The notes under the pieces: model-generated
Databases searched by the model: none
Told to the model about the DNA's origin: nothing
Seen by the model: only the letters and a program-made list of their open reading frames with translations
Part shown: positions 36,094 through 43,896 of the stretch, in pieces
How positions within the stretch are numbered: position 1 is the stretch's first letter
Layout: every line of letters begins with the position of its first letter
NCBI RefSeq assembly: GCF_900109525.1
Contig: NZ_FOAN01000004.1
Span: forward strand, 434,001 to 498,000
Direction: 5' to 3'
Origin: Allobosea lupini
GTDB taxonomy: Bacteria; Pseudomonadota; Alphaproteobacteria; Rhizobiales; Beijerinckiaceae
Length of the DNA: 64,000 nt
Translations under genes and position numbers: made by a program

Positions 36094-36834
36094 TCAACCA
36101 TAGCCGTGCAGGCTCGCGCCATGGCGCTTGAGCCAGGCCTCCGCCTCCTCGGTGCGCGGGCAGAGCTTGTGCGTCAGCGCCCAGAAGCGGTGCGAATGGT
36201 TCATCTCCTTGAGATGCGCGACCTCATGGGCAGCGAGATAGTCGAGCACCAGGGCCGGCGCGAGGATCAGGCGCCAGGAGAAGCTGAGATGCCCCTTCGA
36301 GGAACATGAGCCCCAGCGGCTGGTGGTATCGCGCAGCGTGATCTTGCGCGCGGGGATGCCGAGCACGGCGGTATGCGTGCACACCGCCTTCTCGAGATCG
36401 GCCAGCGCCTCGCGGCGCAGGAAATCCGTGACCCGGCGCGCGACATGGGCCGCCTCGCCGCAGACCGCGATGATCGGCTCGCCCTCGGCCGAGAGCGTGG
36501 CACGGGTCACACCGCGTACCCTGGTCCAGTGCACGATGCGGTGCGGGACGCCGCGCAGCGGCACGACCGCACCCGGCTCGAAGGCGACGCCCTGCGGACG
36601 CTTGGCGAGGCGCGCTGCGATCCAGCCGCCATGCTTCTCGGCGAAGACGCGGCCGGTCGCGAAGTCGACGCGCTCGGGCAGGGTCAGGGTGATCTCGCCC
36701 GTCGCCTGCGAGACGCGCAGCGTCAAGCGGCGCGCGGTCGCGCGCCGCTTGACGCTGACCGGGTAGAGCGTGCCGGCATGGGCGACCTCGATCCGGTCGG
36801 GATCGGGCTGGCGCCTGAACAGGGAGAACCGCAT
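36094..36834 (-). CDS. YgjP-like (DUF45, M48-type) metallopeptidase
   Basis: A 246-residue protein of the YgjP/UTP-pyrophosphatase-associated family. The zinc site is visible as YLAAHEVAHLKEMNHSHRFW (HExxH plus a later His), preceded by the hallmark TSRWGSCSSKGHLSFSWRL block. No signal peptide is present, so it acts in the cytoplasm. Members are neutral zinc proteases of unknown target. It converges with the DUF4105 gene and is followed upstream by phaZ on the same strand. Confidence 0.87.
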   Translation of the reverse strand: MRFSLFRRQPDPDRIEVAHAGTLYPVSVKRRATARRLTLRVSQATGEITLTLPERVDFATGRVFAEKHGGWIAARLAKRPQGVAFEPGAVVPLRGVPHRIVHWTRVRGVTRATLSAEGEPIIAVCGEAAHVARRVTDFLRREALADLEKAVCTHTAVLGIPARKITLRDTTSRWGSCSSKGHLSFSWRLILAPALVLDYLAAHEVAHLKEMNHSHRFWALTHKLCPRTEEAEAWLKRHGASLHGYG

Positions 36835-36886
36835 CCCGGCGATTGTGCGGGATTCGCAGCGGAAGCGGAAGGGGGCGGAGCTTAAC

Positions 36887-38188
36887 TCAGCCCGCGACCT
36901 TCAGCGCCTTGCGCGCCGTCTGCGCGGTCTCGTTGCGGCGCTCCTTGGCTGCCTTCATGTCGAGGGTCAGCATGAAGTCGGCAATGCGCGGCGCGATCTC
37001 GGAGCGGAAGCGCGAGCCGTTGAAGACGCCGTAATGGCCGACGCCCTTCTGCAGGTACTCGACCCGCATGTCGTCGGGGATGTTGACGCACAGATCATGC
37101 GTCGCCCTGGTCTGGCCGACGCCGGAGATGTCGTCGTTCTCGCCTTCGACCGTCATCAGCGCGACGCTGCGGATCGCCGTTAGGTCGACCAGCTTGCCGC
37201 GATGCATCATCTCGCCCTTGGGCAGAGCGTGCTTGACGAAGACGGTGTCGACCGTCTGCAGGTAGAACTCGGCGGTCAGGTCCATCACCGCCATGTACTC
37301 GTCGTAGAAGTCGCGATGCTTCTCGGCCGAGTCGCCGTCCCCGGCGATGAGATGCTTGTACATGTCGTAATGCGCGGTGAGATGGCGGTCGAAATTCATC
37401 GCCATGAAACCGGAGAGCTGCATGAAGCCGGGATAGACCTCGCGGAAAGCGCCGAGATGCGGGAACGGCACGCGGGTGATGCAGTTGCGGCGGAACCAGT
37501 CGGTGCCGCGCTCCATGGCGAGCTGGTTGACCGCGGTCGGCGAGCAGCGCGTGTCGATCGGCCCGCCCATCAGCGTCATCGAGCGCGGCGACGAGGGATC
37601 GGTCTCGGCCTCCATGCGGGCGATCGCGGCGAGCACCGGCACGGAAGGCTGGCAGACGGCCATGACATGGGTGTCGGGGCCGAGCTTGTGCAGCATGGCG
37701 ATGACGTAATCGACATAGTCGTCGAGATCGAAGCGGCCGGCCGAGAGCGGCACCAGGCGGGCATCGACCCAGTCGGTGATGTAGACCTCGTGATCGGGCA
37801 GGAAGGCCTCGACGGTGCCGCGCAGCAGCGTGGCGTAATGGCCCGACATCGGCGCGACCAGCAGCACCTTGGGCTGCGGCTTGCGGCGACCTTCGATCTT
37901 GCGGTCGAAATAGACCAGGTTGCAGAAGGGACGCTGCCAGACGACGCGCTCCTCGACCGCGACCTTGACGCCGCCCATCGTGGTGGTGTCGAGGCCGAAG
38001 GCCGGCTTGCCGTAGCGGCGCGTGGTGCGCTCGAACAATTCGCAGGAGGCGGCGATCGTGCGGCCGAACGGGGTATAGGTCAGCGGGTTCGCCGGGTTCT
38101 TGAAAGCGAGCTGCATGGCGTCGGACATGGCCCGCGCCGGGCTGACCATCATATGAACCGCCTCATAGGCGTGATAGGCGAACGACAT
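36887..38188 (-). CDS. phaZ: Intracellular polyhydroxyalkanoate depolymerase
   Basis: A 433-residue PhaZ1-type depolymerase. The nucleophile is Cys179 in HVMAVCQPSVPVL, the residue expected for intracellular PhaZ instead of the serine of extracellular enzymes. The catalytic Asp lies in ALMTVEGENDDIS and the His in GVGHYGVFNGSRF. It mobilises native PHB granules inside the cell, implying that the organism stores PHA, although no phaC is in the window. It lies divergent from regB, with 178 bases between starts, so redox control of the gene is possible. Confidence 0.93.
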   Translation of the reverse strand: MSFAYHAYEAVHMMVSPARAMSDAMQLAFKNPANPLTYTPFGRTIAASCELFERTTRRYGKPAFGLDTTTMGGVKVAVEERVVWQRPFCNLVYFDRKIEGRRKPQPKVLLVAPMSGHYATLLRGTVEAFLPDHEVYITDWVDARLVPLSAGRFDLDDYVDYVIAMLHKLGPDTHVMAVCQPSVPVLAAIARMEAETDPSSPRSMTLMGGPIDTRCSPTAVNQLAMERGTDWFRRNCITRVPFPHLGAFREVYPGFMQLSGFMAMNFDRHLTAHYDMYKHLIAGDGDSAEKHRDFYDEYMAVMDLTAEFYLQTVDTVFVKHALPKGEMMHRGKLVDLTAIRSVALMTVEGENDDISGVGQTRATHDLCVNIPDDMRVEYLQKGVGHYGVFNGSRFRSEIAPRIADFMLTLDMKAAKERRNETAQTARKALKVAG

Positions 38189-38366
38189 GGCGGCCCTTTC
38201 GCTCTTTCGCAGCGCCGCATCCCACGATGCAGTGCAGCAAGGGAACGCAGCCTAAGTAGAATTTGTTCTGATTCAATCGTCCAAAGGGCTAAGATTTCCT
38301 TGTGATGCCGATTAGCCACAACGTCCACCTTCCTGTCCGCTTGCGGCATTGCGAAACTTGCGCGCC

Positions 38367-39722
38367 GTGACGATCGCCGACCTCGTTCCTTCCGCTCCTG
38401 GCGGCACACCCCGGCATCTGCGGCTCGACACGCTGGTGCGCCTGCGCTGGCTGGCGATCGCCGGCCAGAGCGTCGCCGTCGCCGGCGTGCATTTCGGGCT
38501 CGGCTTCTCGCTGCCGTTCGGCTGGTGCTTCCTCGCCATTGCCGTCTCGGCCTGGCTCAACATCGCCCTGCGCATCCGCTTCCCGCTCAGCCACCGCCTG
38601 CGGGAAGGCGCGGCGACGGCACTGCTCGGCTTCGACATCCTGCAGCTTGCGGCCCTGCTCTATCTCACCGGCGGCCTGCAGAACCCGTTCGCGATCCTGT
38701 TCCTAGCGCCGGTGATGATCTCGGCGACGGCGCTGCCGCCGCGACACACGCTGGCGCTCGGACTGCTCGCCGCGGGGCTCGCGACACTGCTCACCATCCT
38801 GCACTGGCCGCTGCCCTGGGCCGGGAGCGAGCGCCCGGTGCTGCCGCCGCAATACCAGCTCGGCAACTGGATCGCGCTTTTGCTCGGGCTCGGCTTCACC
38901 GCCATCTATGCCTGGCGCGTCGCCAAGGAGGCGCGCGATCTGTCGGAGGCGCTGGCCGCGACCGAGCTCGTGCTGGCGCGCGAGCAGCACCTCTCGCAGC
39001 TCGACGGCCTCGCCGCCGCCGCTGCCCATGAGCTCGGCACGCCGCTCGCCACGATCGCGCTGGTCGCCCGCGAGCTCTCGCGGCTCGCCCCGGCCGAAGG
39101 CGAGATGGCGGAGGACATCACCCTGCTGCGCGAGCAGGTCGAGCGCTGCCGCGGCATCCTCGGCAAGCTCGCCTCGCTGCAGGACGACGATGCCGGCCCG
39201 CTCGACCAGCTTTCGCTCAGCCTCTTGATCGAGGAGGCCGCCGGGCCGCAGCGGCCCTTCGGCGTGCCGTTCGAGATCGCGCTGATCGGCGAGAAGCCGG
39301 AGCCGGTCTGCCGGCGCAATCCCGGCATGAACTACGGGCTCGGCAATATCGTCGACAACGCCGTCGACTTCGCTCGTTCCAAAGTGACGATCACGGCGCA
39401 GTGGACCGACGAAGCCGTCATCCTGACCATCGCCGATGACGGGCCGGGCTTCACGCCGGAAGTGCTGCTGCGGGCGGGCGATCCCTATCTTTCGCGCTCG
39501 CATGCCAAGGAATCGCGCGCCGGCGGCGGCCTCGGCCTCGGCCTGTTCATTGCCAAGACGCTGCTGGAACGCAGCGGCGCGACGCTGGAATTCTCCAATC
39601 TGCCGTTGCCGGCAACCGGCGCCAGCATCCGCATTACCTGGTTGCGGGCCGTCTTCGAACGCGATGATCGACCCAGCGGACCTTCAAACCCGGAGCTTTT
39701 GGCCCCATATGCGACAGAATGA
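38367..39722 (+). CDS. regB: RegB/ActS-type redox sensor histidine kinase
   Basis: A 451-residue membrane kinase with about six N-terminal helices. Three RegB hallmarks are visible: the quinone-linked GGLQNPF at residues 102-108, the H-box AAAAHELGTPLATI with His221, and the redox Cys261 in QVERCRGIL, matching the Cys that controls RegB by disulphide formation. The HATPase boxes DDGPGF and GGGLGLGLF follow. It would adjust respiration and carbon/nitrogen metabolism to redox state together with the regA gene downstream. The start is uncertain: GTG 38367, TTG 38358 and TTG 38349 are all in frame and none has a good ribosome-binding site. Confidence 0.93.
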   Translation: MTIADLVPSAPGGTPRHLRLDTLVRLRWLAIAGQSVAVAGVHFGLGFSLPFGWCFLAIAVSAWLNIALRIRFPLSHRLREGAATALLGFDILQLAALLYLTGGLQNPFAILFLAPVMISATALPPRHTLALGLLAAGLATLLTILHWPLPWAGSERPVLPPQYQLGNWIALLLGLGFTAIYAWRVAKEARDLSEALAATELVLAREQHLSQLDGLAAAAAHELGTPLATIALVARELSRLAPAEGEMAEDITLLREQVERCRGILGKLASLQDDDAGPLDQLSLSLLIEEAAGPQRPFGVPFEIALIGEKPEPVCRRNPGMNYGLGNIVDNAVDFARSKVTITAQWTDEAVILTIADDGPGFTPEVLLRAGDPYLSRSHAKESRAGGGLGLGLFIAKTLLERSGATLEFSNLPLPATGASIRITWLRAVFERDDRPSGPSNPELLAPYATE

Positions 39723-39798
39723 GGCGTTGCGGCGTTTCAGCGCGTCGCGCAATCGGTAGAGTGGATAGTGAGCCGGACAGTTACCCGCCCGGCAGGAG

Positions 39799-40377
39799 AT
39801 GATGGCGATGGACACGGCGCCGATGACAGGCGAGCTCACCGATACGACCGGCAGGGACATGTCTCTTCTGCTCGTCGACGACGACAAGCCGTTCCTGACC
39901 CGCCTCGCCCGCGCAATGGAAGGCCGCGGCTATTCGGTGAGGATCGCAGAATCCGTCCAGGCCGGGCTTGCCGCGGTCGAGGAGGCGGCGCCGGCCTATG
40001 CGGTGATCGACCTGCGCCTCGGCGACGGCAACGGCCTCGACGTGATCGCCCGGCTCAAGGAGAAGCGCCCGGATGCGCGCGGGGTCGTGCTGACCGGCTA
40101 TGGCAACATCGCGACCGCGGTCAGCGCGGTGAAGCTCGGCGCTTATGACTTCCTCGCGAAGCCCGCGGATGCCGACGAGATCCATTCGGCGCTGGCCGCC
40201 GGGCCGAACGCCCGGCCGGTGCCACCGGAAAACCCGATGTCGGCCGACCGTGTGCGCTGGGAGCACATCCAGCGCGTCTACGAGCTATGCAGCCGCAATG
40301 TCTCGGAAACGGCGCGCCGGCTCGGCATGCACCGGCGCACCCTGCAGCGCATCCTGGCCAAGCGCGCGCCGCGATGA
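39799..40377 (+). CDS. regA: RegA/ActR-type response regulator
   Basis: A 192-residue regulator. The receiver domain has LLLVDDDKPF, the phospho-acceptor Asp71 in YAVIDLRLGDGNG, Thr in VVLTGYGN and Lys in DFLAKPAD. A short proline-containing linker leads to a Fis-type helix-turn-helix (RNVSETARRLGMHRRTLQRIL) that is nearly invariant in the RegA/PrrA/ActR family. It is the cognate partner of RegB, 76 bases upstream. Three clustered ATGs (39799, 39802, 39808) follow a GGCAGGAG site; the exact start is open by 3 codons. Confidence 0.95.
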   Translation: MMAMDTAPMTGELTDTTGRDMSLLLVDDDKPFLTRLARAMEGRGYSVRIAESVQAGLAAVEEAAPAYAVIDLRLGDGNGLDVIARLKEKRPDARGVVLTGYGNIATAVSAVKLGAYDFLAKPADADEIHSALAAGPNARPVPPENPMSADRVRWEHIQRVYELCSRNVSETARRLGMHRRTLQRILAKRAPR

Positions 40378-40392
40378 ACTAAGGTTTGGGCA

Positions 40393-40842
40393 TTGCCTTC
40401 TCAGAAAGCCGGCGAGCACTTTTCTGAGCAAAGCTCTGCGGCACTCCCCGAGCGCATCAGCGAAGAGCTGATCGCTGAGCTGGTCGACACCTTCTATGGC
40501 CGGGTACGGCTAGACCCGCTGATTGGCCCGATCTTCCTCGACAAGCTCGGCGACGACTGGGACGCCCACCTCGCCAAGCTGCGCGATTTCTGGTCGTCGG
40601 TAACGCTGATGAGCGGGCGCTATCGCGGCAAGCCACAGCAGGTCCACATGCCGCTGCCGCTCCAGATGCAGCATTTCGAGCGCTGGCTCGCGCTGTTCGA
40701 GCAGACGGTCACCGAGCTCTGCACCGGCCCGGCCAAGTTTCTGTTCATCGACCGCGCCCGGCGCATCGCCGACAGCCTGCAGATCAGCCTGAACATCGGC
40801 CCGAAGGCGCTGGCCCTGCCGGAGCGCAGCACCTCCGGCTGA
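40393..40842 (+). CDS. Group III truncated haemoglobin
   Basis: A 149-residue globin. The trHb3 pattern is clear: LVDTFYGRVRLDPLIGPIF, then WDAHLAKLRDFWSSVTLMSGRY, and the proximal His94 in MQHFERWLALF. Members bind O2, NO or sulphide. No ATG is available before the fold, so a TTG at 40393 is used, 15 bases after the regA stop, with weak ribosome-binding context. Placement right behind regBA suggests that it is expressed under the same redox control and may act in NO or oxygen handling; the second part is inference. Confidence 0.85.
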   Translation: MPSQKAGEHFSEQSSAALPERISEELIAELVDTFYGRVRLDPLIGPIFLDKLGDDWDAHLAKLRDFWSSVTLMSGRYRGKPQQVHMPLPLQMQHFERWLALFEQTVTELCTGPAKFLFIDRARRIADSLQISLNIGPKALALPERSTSG

Positions 40843-40847
40843 GCTAC

Positions 40848-41300
40848 TCAACACCGGAGTTTCGACAAGCGCCAGCGATGACTCAGCGAGGCGATGTCGC
40901 CGATCTTCCAGAGTTCGCCGACACGCACGAAGTCATAGCGGATATGGTTGGGCTCGCCGAAGTTCCGGAAACGGACGTCCACTGCAGCGCGGTTGTCGCC
41001 AGCCTTGGTCTCGATCCGTAGCGTGCGCGCGATTTCCCTGTCGTCGTAATCGTTTCCGCTGCTCGTAATGGCAAAATCGATGCAGAGGTTCTCGGTCTTG
41101 TCATCGGCGGCGAACAACCTGACGAGACCGGGCTGGAAATAGCGGGCGCGATTCTCGGGCGCGCGCAGCCGCCCGATCGAGCTCTGCGTCAGGCCGCCGG
41201 CATATATGCCGCGCACAATCGTTTCGGGCGTCTCCGCAGAGGCCGTCCCGACAGCAAGAAAGCTGAGGGCAGCGGCCGAAACCATGAGCCTGTACATCAT
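40848..41300 (-). CDS. Exported hypothetical protein (DUF3828-like)
   Basis: A 150-residue protein with a signal peptide (about residues 1-22, MMYRLMVSAAALSFLAVGTASA). The mature part has an ETIVRGIYAG helix, a FQPGLVRLFAAD segment and a YDFVRVGELWKIGDIA strand, a shape seen in DUF3828/NTF2-like periplasmic proteins. A Cys sits at the very C-terminus. No function is known. It converges with the haemoglobin gene at a 5-base gap. ATGs at 41300, 41297 and 41285 are all possible. Confidence 0.7.
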   Translation of the reverse strand: MMYRLMVSAAALSFLAVGTASAETPETIVRGIYAGGLTQSSIGRLRAPENRARYFQPGLVRLFAADDKTENLCIDFAITSSGNDYDDREIARTLRIETKAGDNRAAVDVRFRNFGEPNHIRYDFVRVGELWKIGDIASLSHRWRLSKLRC

Positions 41301-41405
41301 TTCGATACCTGCAAACGGCCGGCGAGCCCGAACCTGCTAGCTCAGATCTTACCCAAGGTCACGTGCCCCGATGCGGTAACCCGGTCACGCGGAAAGACGC
41401 TGCTC

Positions 41406-41870
41406 TCAACCCAGCTCCGGATCCTCGATGCCGGAGAGCCGCCCAGCCGCCAGCCTGGCAAAGGCGATGGTCAGCATCTTCCGGCGCGCCGGCGCCAGCT
41501 GATGGCGCGGCGGCTCGCGCAACAGCTCGCCGCCGAAGGCATCGGCGACGATCAGGCCGACATCCTCGGGCAGGATCTCCAGCGGGAATTCAGGCGCGAC
41601 CGCAAAGAGGAAGCCGTCGCAATAATCGCGATAGTCCGGCCATTTGCCGTCGACGCGATAGTCCTCGATCCCCGATTTGACCTCGACCACCAGCAGTTCG
41701 CCGGATGGCGAGAGCGCGACGATGTCGCCGCGCCGGCCATTGGCAAAGGTCATCTCCTTGACGATGGCATAGCCGCGCTCGCGCAGATGGCGCGAGGCGC
41801 CGCGGCAGACGGCACGGGTGATCTCCGGCCGCGCAGGCGGCGGATTGAGGGCGGAATCGGAGAGTGCCAT
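41406..41870 (-). CDS. mmcB: MmcB-family DNA repair protein
   Basis: A 154-residue restriction-endonuclease-like protein. The PD-(D/E)xK core is visible as GRRGDIVALSPSGELLVVEVKSGIEDY, giving Asp, Glu and Lys. MmcB was defined in Caulobacter as an SOS-linked protein involved in mitomycin C damage repair. The ATG at 41870 is used; the longer frame upstream overlaps the divergent glycosyltransferase region and is not family-like. There is a 35-residue Pro/Arg-rich opening before the nuclease fold. Confidence 0.85.
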   Translation of the reverse strand: MALSDSALNPPPARPEITRAVCRGASRHLRERGYAIVKEMTFANGRRGDIVALSPSGELLVVEVKSGIEDYRVDGKWPDYRDYCDGFLFAVAPEFPLEILPEDVGLIVADAFGGELLREPPRHQLAPARRKMLTIAFARLAAGRLSGIEDPELG

Positions 41871-41950
41871 GCTCGCTATGTTCTGCTTTTGTGCTCGCCG
41901 ATGCAAGAGCTGCTTGCGATGACCGCCGGCATGGCTATGGTCCGCCCGCC

Positions 41951-42970
41951 TTGGAACGTTTCGCGCCCCTCCTGCTGATCGCGCTTGCCGCCGGCCTGGC
42001 CTATGGGCTGTGCTTGGCCCTGCGACCCTTGATGATGCGCTATGCGCTGGCGCGGCCGAATGCCCGCTCCAGCCACCGCACGCCGACACCACAGGGCGGC
42101 GGCATCGCCGTGCTCGCCGGTGCCTTCCTGGCGCTCGGGCTCGCACTGGCCTTCATTCCGATGGATGCGGGGGCCCGGCACGGGCTCGTCCTGGTCATGG
42201 TCGCCTCCGCTTTGCTGGCCGTCGTCGGCGCCTGGGACGACATCAGGCCACTCTCGCCGGCGCTGCGCCTGCCGCTGCAATTCCTCTGCGTCGGCATCGT
42301 CGTGTTCTACGCCGCACCCGACGTGCGGCTGCTGCCGGAAGCGCTGCCGCTCTGGGCCGAGCGCGGCCTTGCCCTAATCGCCGGCGCCTGGTTCGTCAAC
42401 CTCGTCAACTTCATGGACGGGATCGACTGGATCACCCTCGCCGGGCTGGTGCCGCTCGCCGCTGCGATCGCGCTCGCCGGCGGCTACGGCATCGTCGATC
42501 CCGCCACCGGCCTGCTTGCCGCGGCGTTACTGGGCGGGCTGCTGGGCTTTGCGCCGCTCAACAAGCCGGTCGCGCGCATCTTCCTCGGCGATGTCGGGGC
42601 TTTGCCGCTTGGCCTGCTCGGAGCGTATCTGCTCTACCGCCTCGCCGGCACCGGCGCGCTGACCGCGGCGCTGATCTTGCCGCTTTATCACGTGATGGAT
42701 TCGACGATCACGCTGCTGCGCCGCTTGGCGCGAGGCGAAAAGGTCTGGCAAGCGCACCGTTCGCACTTCTACCAGCAGGCGACCGATAACGGTTTCAAGG
42801 TGATCGAGATCGTCGCGCAGATCGGCCTGCTCAATCTTGGCCTCATCGCCCTCGCGGCGCTCAGCATCGCCGTGCCCGCACTCTGGGCACAGCTCGGCAG
42901 CCTGTCGATCGCGCTGGCGCTCACGATCGGCTTGCTGCGCCGCTTCTCGCGCAAGCGGGCGCGGCCATGA
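41951..42970 (+). CDS. WecA/WbpL-type polyprenyl-phosphate sugar-1-phosphate transferase
   Basis: A 339-residue integral membrane protein of glycosyltransferase family 4 (about 10 helices). Family motifs: RSSHRTPTPQGGGIAVL (residues about 41-57), GAWDDIRPLS (Asp pair), VNFMDGIDWIT (the NxxxxDG metal-binding block), LNKPVARIFLGDVGAL and a cytoplasmic AHRSHFYQQA loop (the HxH-like motif). It would load a sugar phosphate onto undecaprenyl phosphate at the inner membrane. The start is a TTG at 41951 (MERFAPLLL), because the preceding frame is not membrane-like. The next gene overlaps it by 4 bases. Confidence 0.85.
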   Translation: MERFAPLLLIALAAGLAYGLCLALRPLMMRYALARPNARSSHRTPTPQGGGIAVLAGAFLALGLALAFIPMDAGARHGLVLVMVASALLAVVGAWDDIRPLSPALRLPLQFLCVGIVVFYAAPDVRLLPEALPLWAERGLALIAGAWFVNLVNFMDGIDWITLAGLVPLAAAIALAGGYGIVDPATGLLAAALLGGLLGFAPLNKPVARIFLGDVGALPLGLLGAYLLYRLAGTGALTAALILPLYHVMDSTITLLRRLARGEKVWQAHRSHFYQQATDNGFKVIEIVAQIGLLNLGLIALAALSIAVPALWAQLGSLSIALALTIGLLRRFSRKRARP

Positions 42971-43896
42971 GCGAACGCATCCTGCTCACCGGCGCGAGCG
43001 GCTTCGTCGGCCGGCATGTGCTTGATGACCTCGCGGCGCGCGGCTATCGCGTGCGGACGGCAGGGCGGAGCGCAACCCCTGCCAGCCCCGATGTCGAGCA
43101 TGTCGCGATTGGCGATCTCGGCGCGCCGGTCGACTGGCAGCCGCTGCTCGACGGCGTCGACCACGTGGTCCATAGCGCTGGCCTCGCCCATGCCGACGGC
43201 GACATTCCGGAGGAGCGCTACCGGGCTGTGAACACCGAGGCGACGCTGGCACTGGCGCGGGCAGCGCAGGCGGCAGGCGTGCGCCGCTTTATCTTCCTGT
43301 CCTCGATCCGGGCGCAGAGCGGGCCGATCAGCGAGCAGCCGCTGAGCGAGATCGATACGCCTGCGCCGAGCGATGCCTATGGCCGCTCCAAGCTCGCGGC
43401 AGAACAGGGCCTCGCCGGGCTCGATCTCGACTGGGTCGCACTGCGGCCGGTGCTGGTCTATGGCGCGGGGGTGAAGGCCAACATGGCGGCGCTCCTCAAG
43501 CTGGCGAAGCTGCCCGTGCCGCTGCCGCTCGGCGCGCTCTCGGCCAGGCGCTCGCTGCTCGCGATCGAGAATCTCTCCGCGGCGATCGCCTTCGCCCTGA
43601 CGCAGGCCTGCCCGGCGCGGCGCAGCTACATCGTTTCTGATCCGGAACCCCTGTCGGTCGCGCAGATGCTCGCCGCGATGCGGGCCGGCCTTGGACGAGG
43701 GCCTGGGCTGATCCCGGTCCCGTCGGCGCTGCTGGCGCTGGCGGCGCGGCTCGCCGGGCACAGCGGTGCCTATGAGCGATTGGCGAACGGGCTCGTCGCC
43801 TCGCCGGCTGCGCTGATCAAGGCTGGCTGGCGGCCGCCCGCGGAGACGAAGGCTGCGCTGGCGCAACTTGCGGCAAGCCGGGCCGACGCCGGCTAA
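42967..43896 (+). CDS. NAD-dependent epimerase/reductase (WbpV/WbpK-like)
   Basis: A 309-residue short-chain dehydrogenase of the extended type. The Rossmann motif is LLTGASGFVGRHV at residues 6-18. The Ser lies in FIFLSSIRAQSG and the catalytic Y-x3-K is in DAYGRSKLAAEQ. It is close to the reductases that turn UDP-4-keto-6-deoxy-HexNAc into UDP-QuiNAc or UDP-FucNAc. It overlaps the glycosyltransferase by 4 bases, and its 3' end overlaps the convergent dehydratase gene by 80 bases (43817-43896). Confidence 0.82.
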   Translation: MSERILLTGASGFVGRHVLDDLAARGYRVRTAGRSATPASPDVEHVAIGDLGAPVDWQPLLDGVDHVVHSAGLAHADGDIPEERYRAVNTEATLALARAAQAAGVRRFIFLSSIRAQSGPISEQPLSEIDTPAPSDAYGRSKLAAEQGLAGLDLDWVALRPVLVYGAGVKANMAALLKLAKLPVPLPLGALSARRSLLAIENLSAAIAFALTQACPARRSYIVSDPEPLSVAQMLAAMRAGLGRGPGLIPVPSALLALAARLAGHSGAYERLANGLVASPAALIKAGWRPPAETKAALAQLAASRADAG

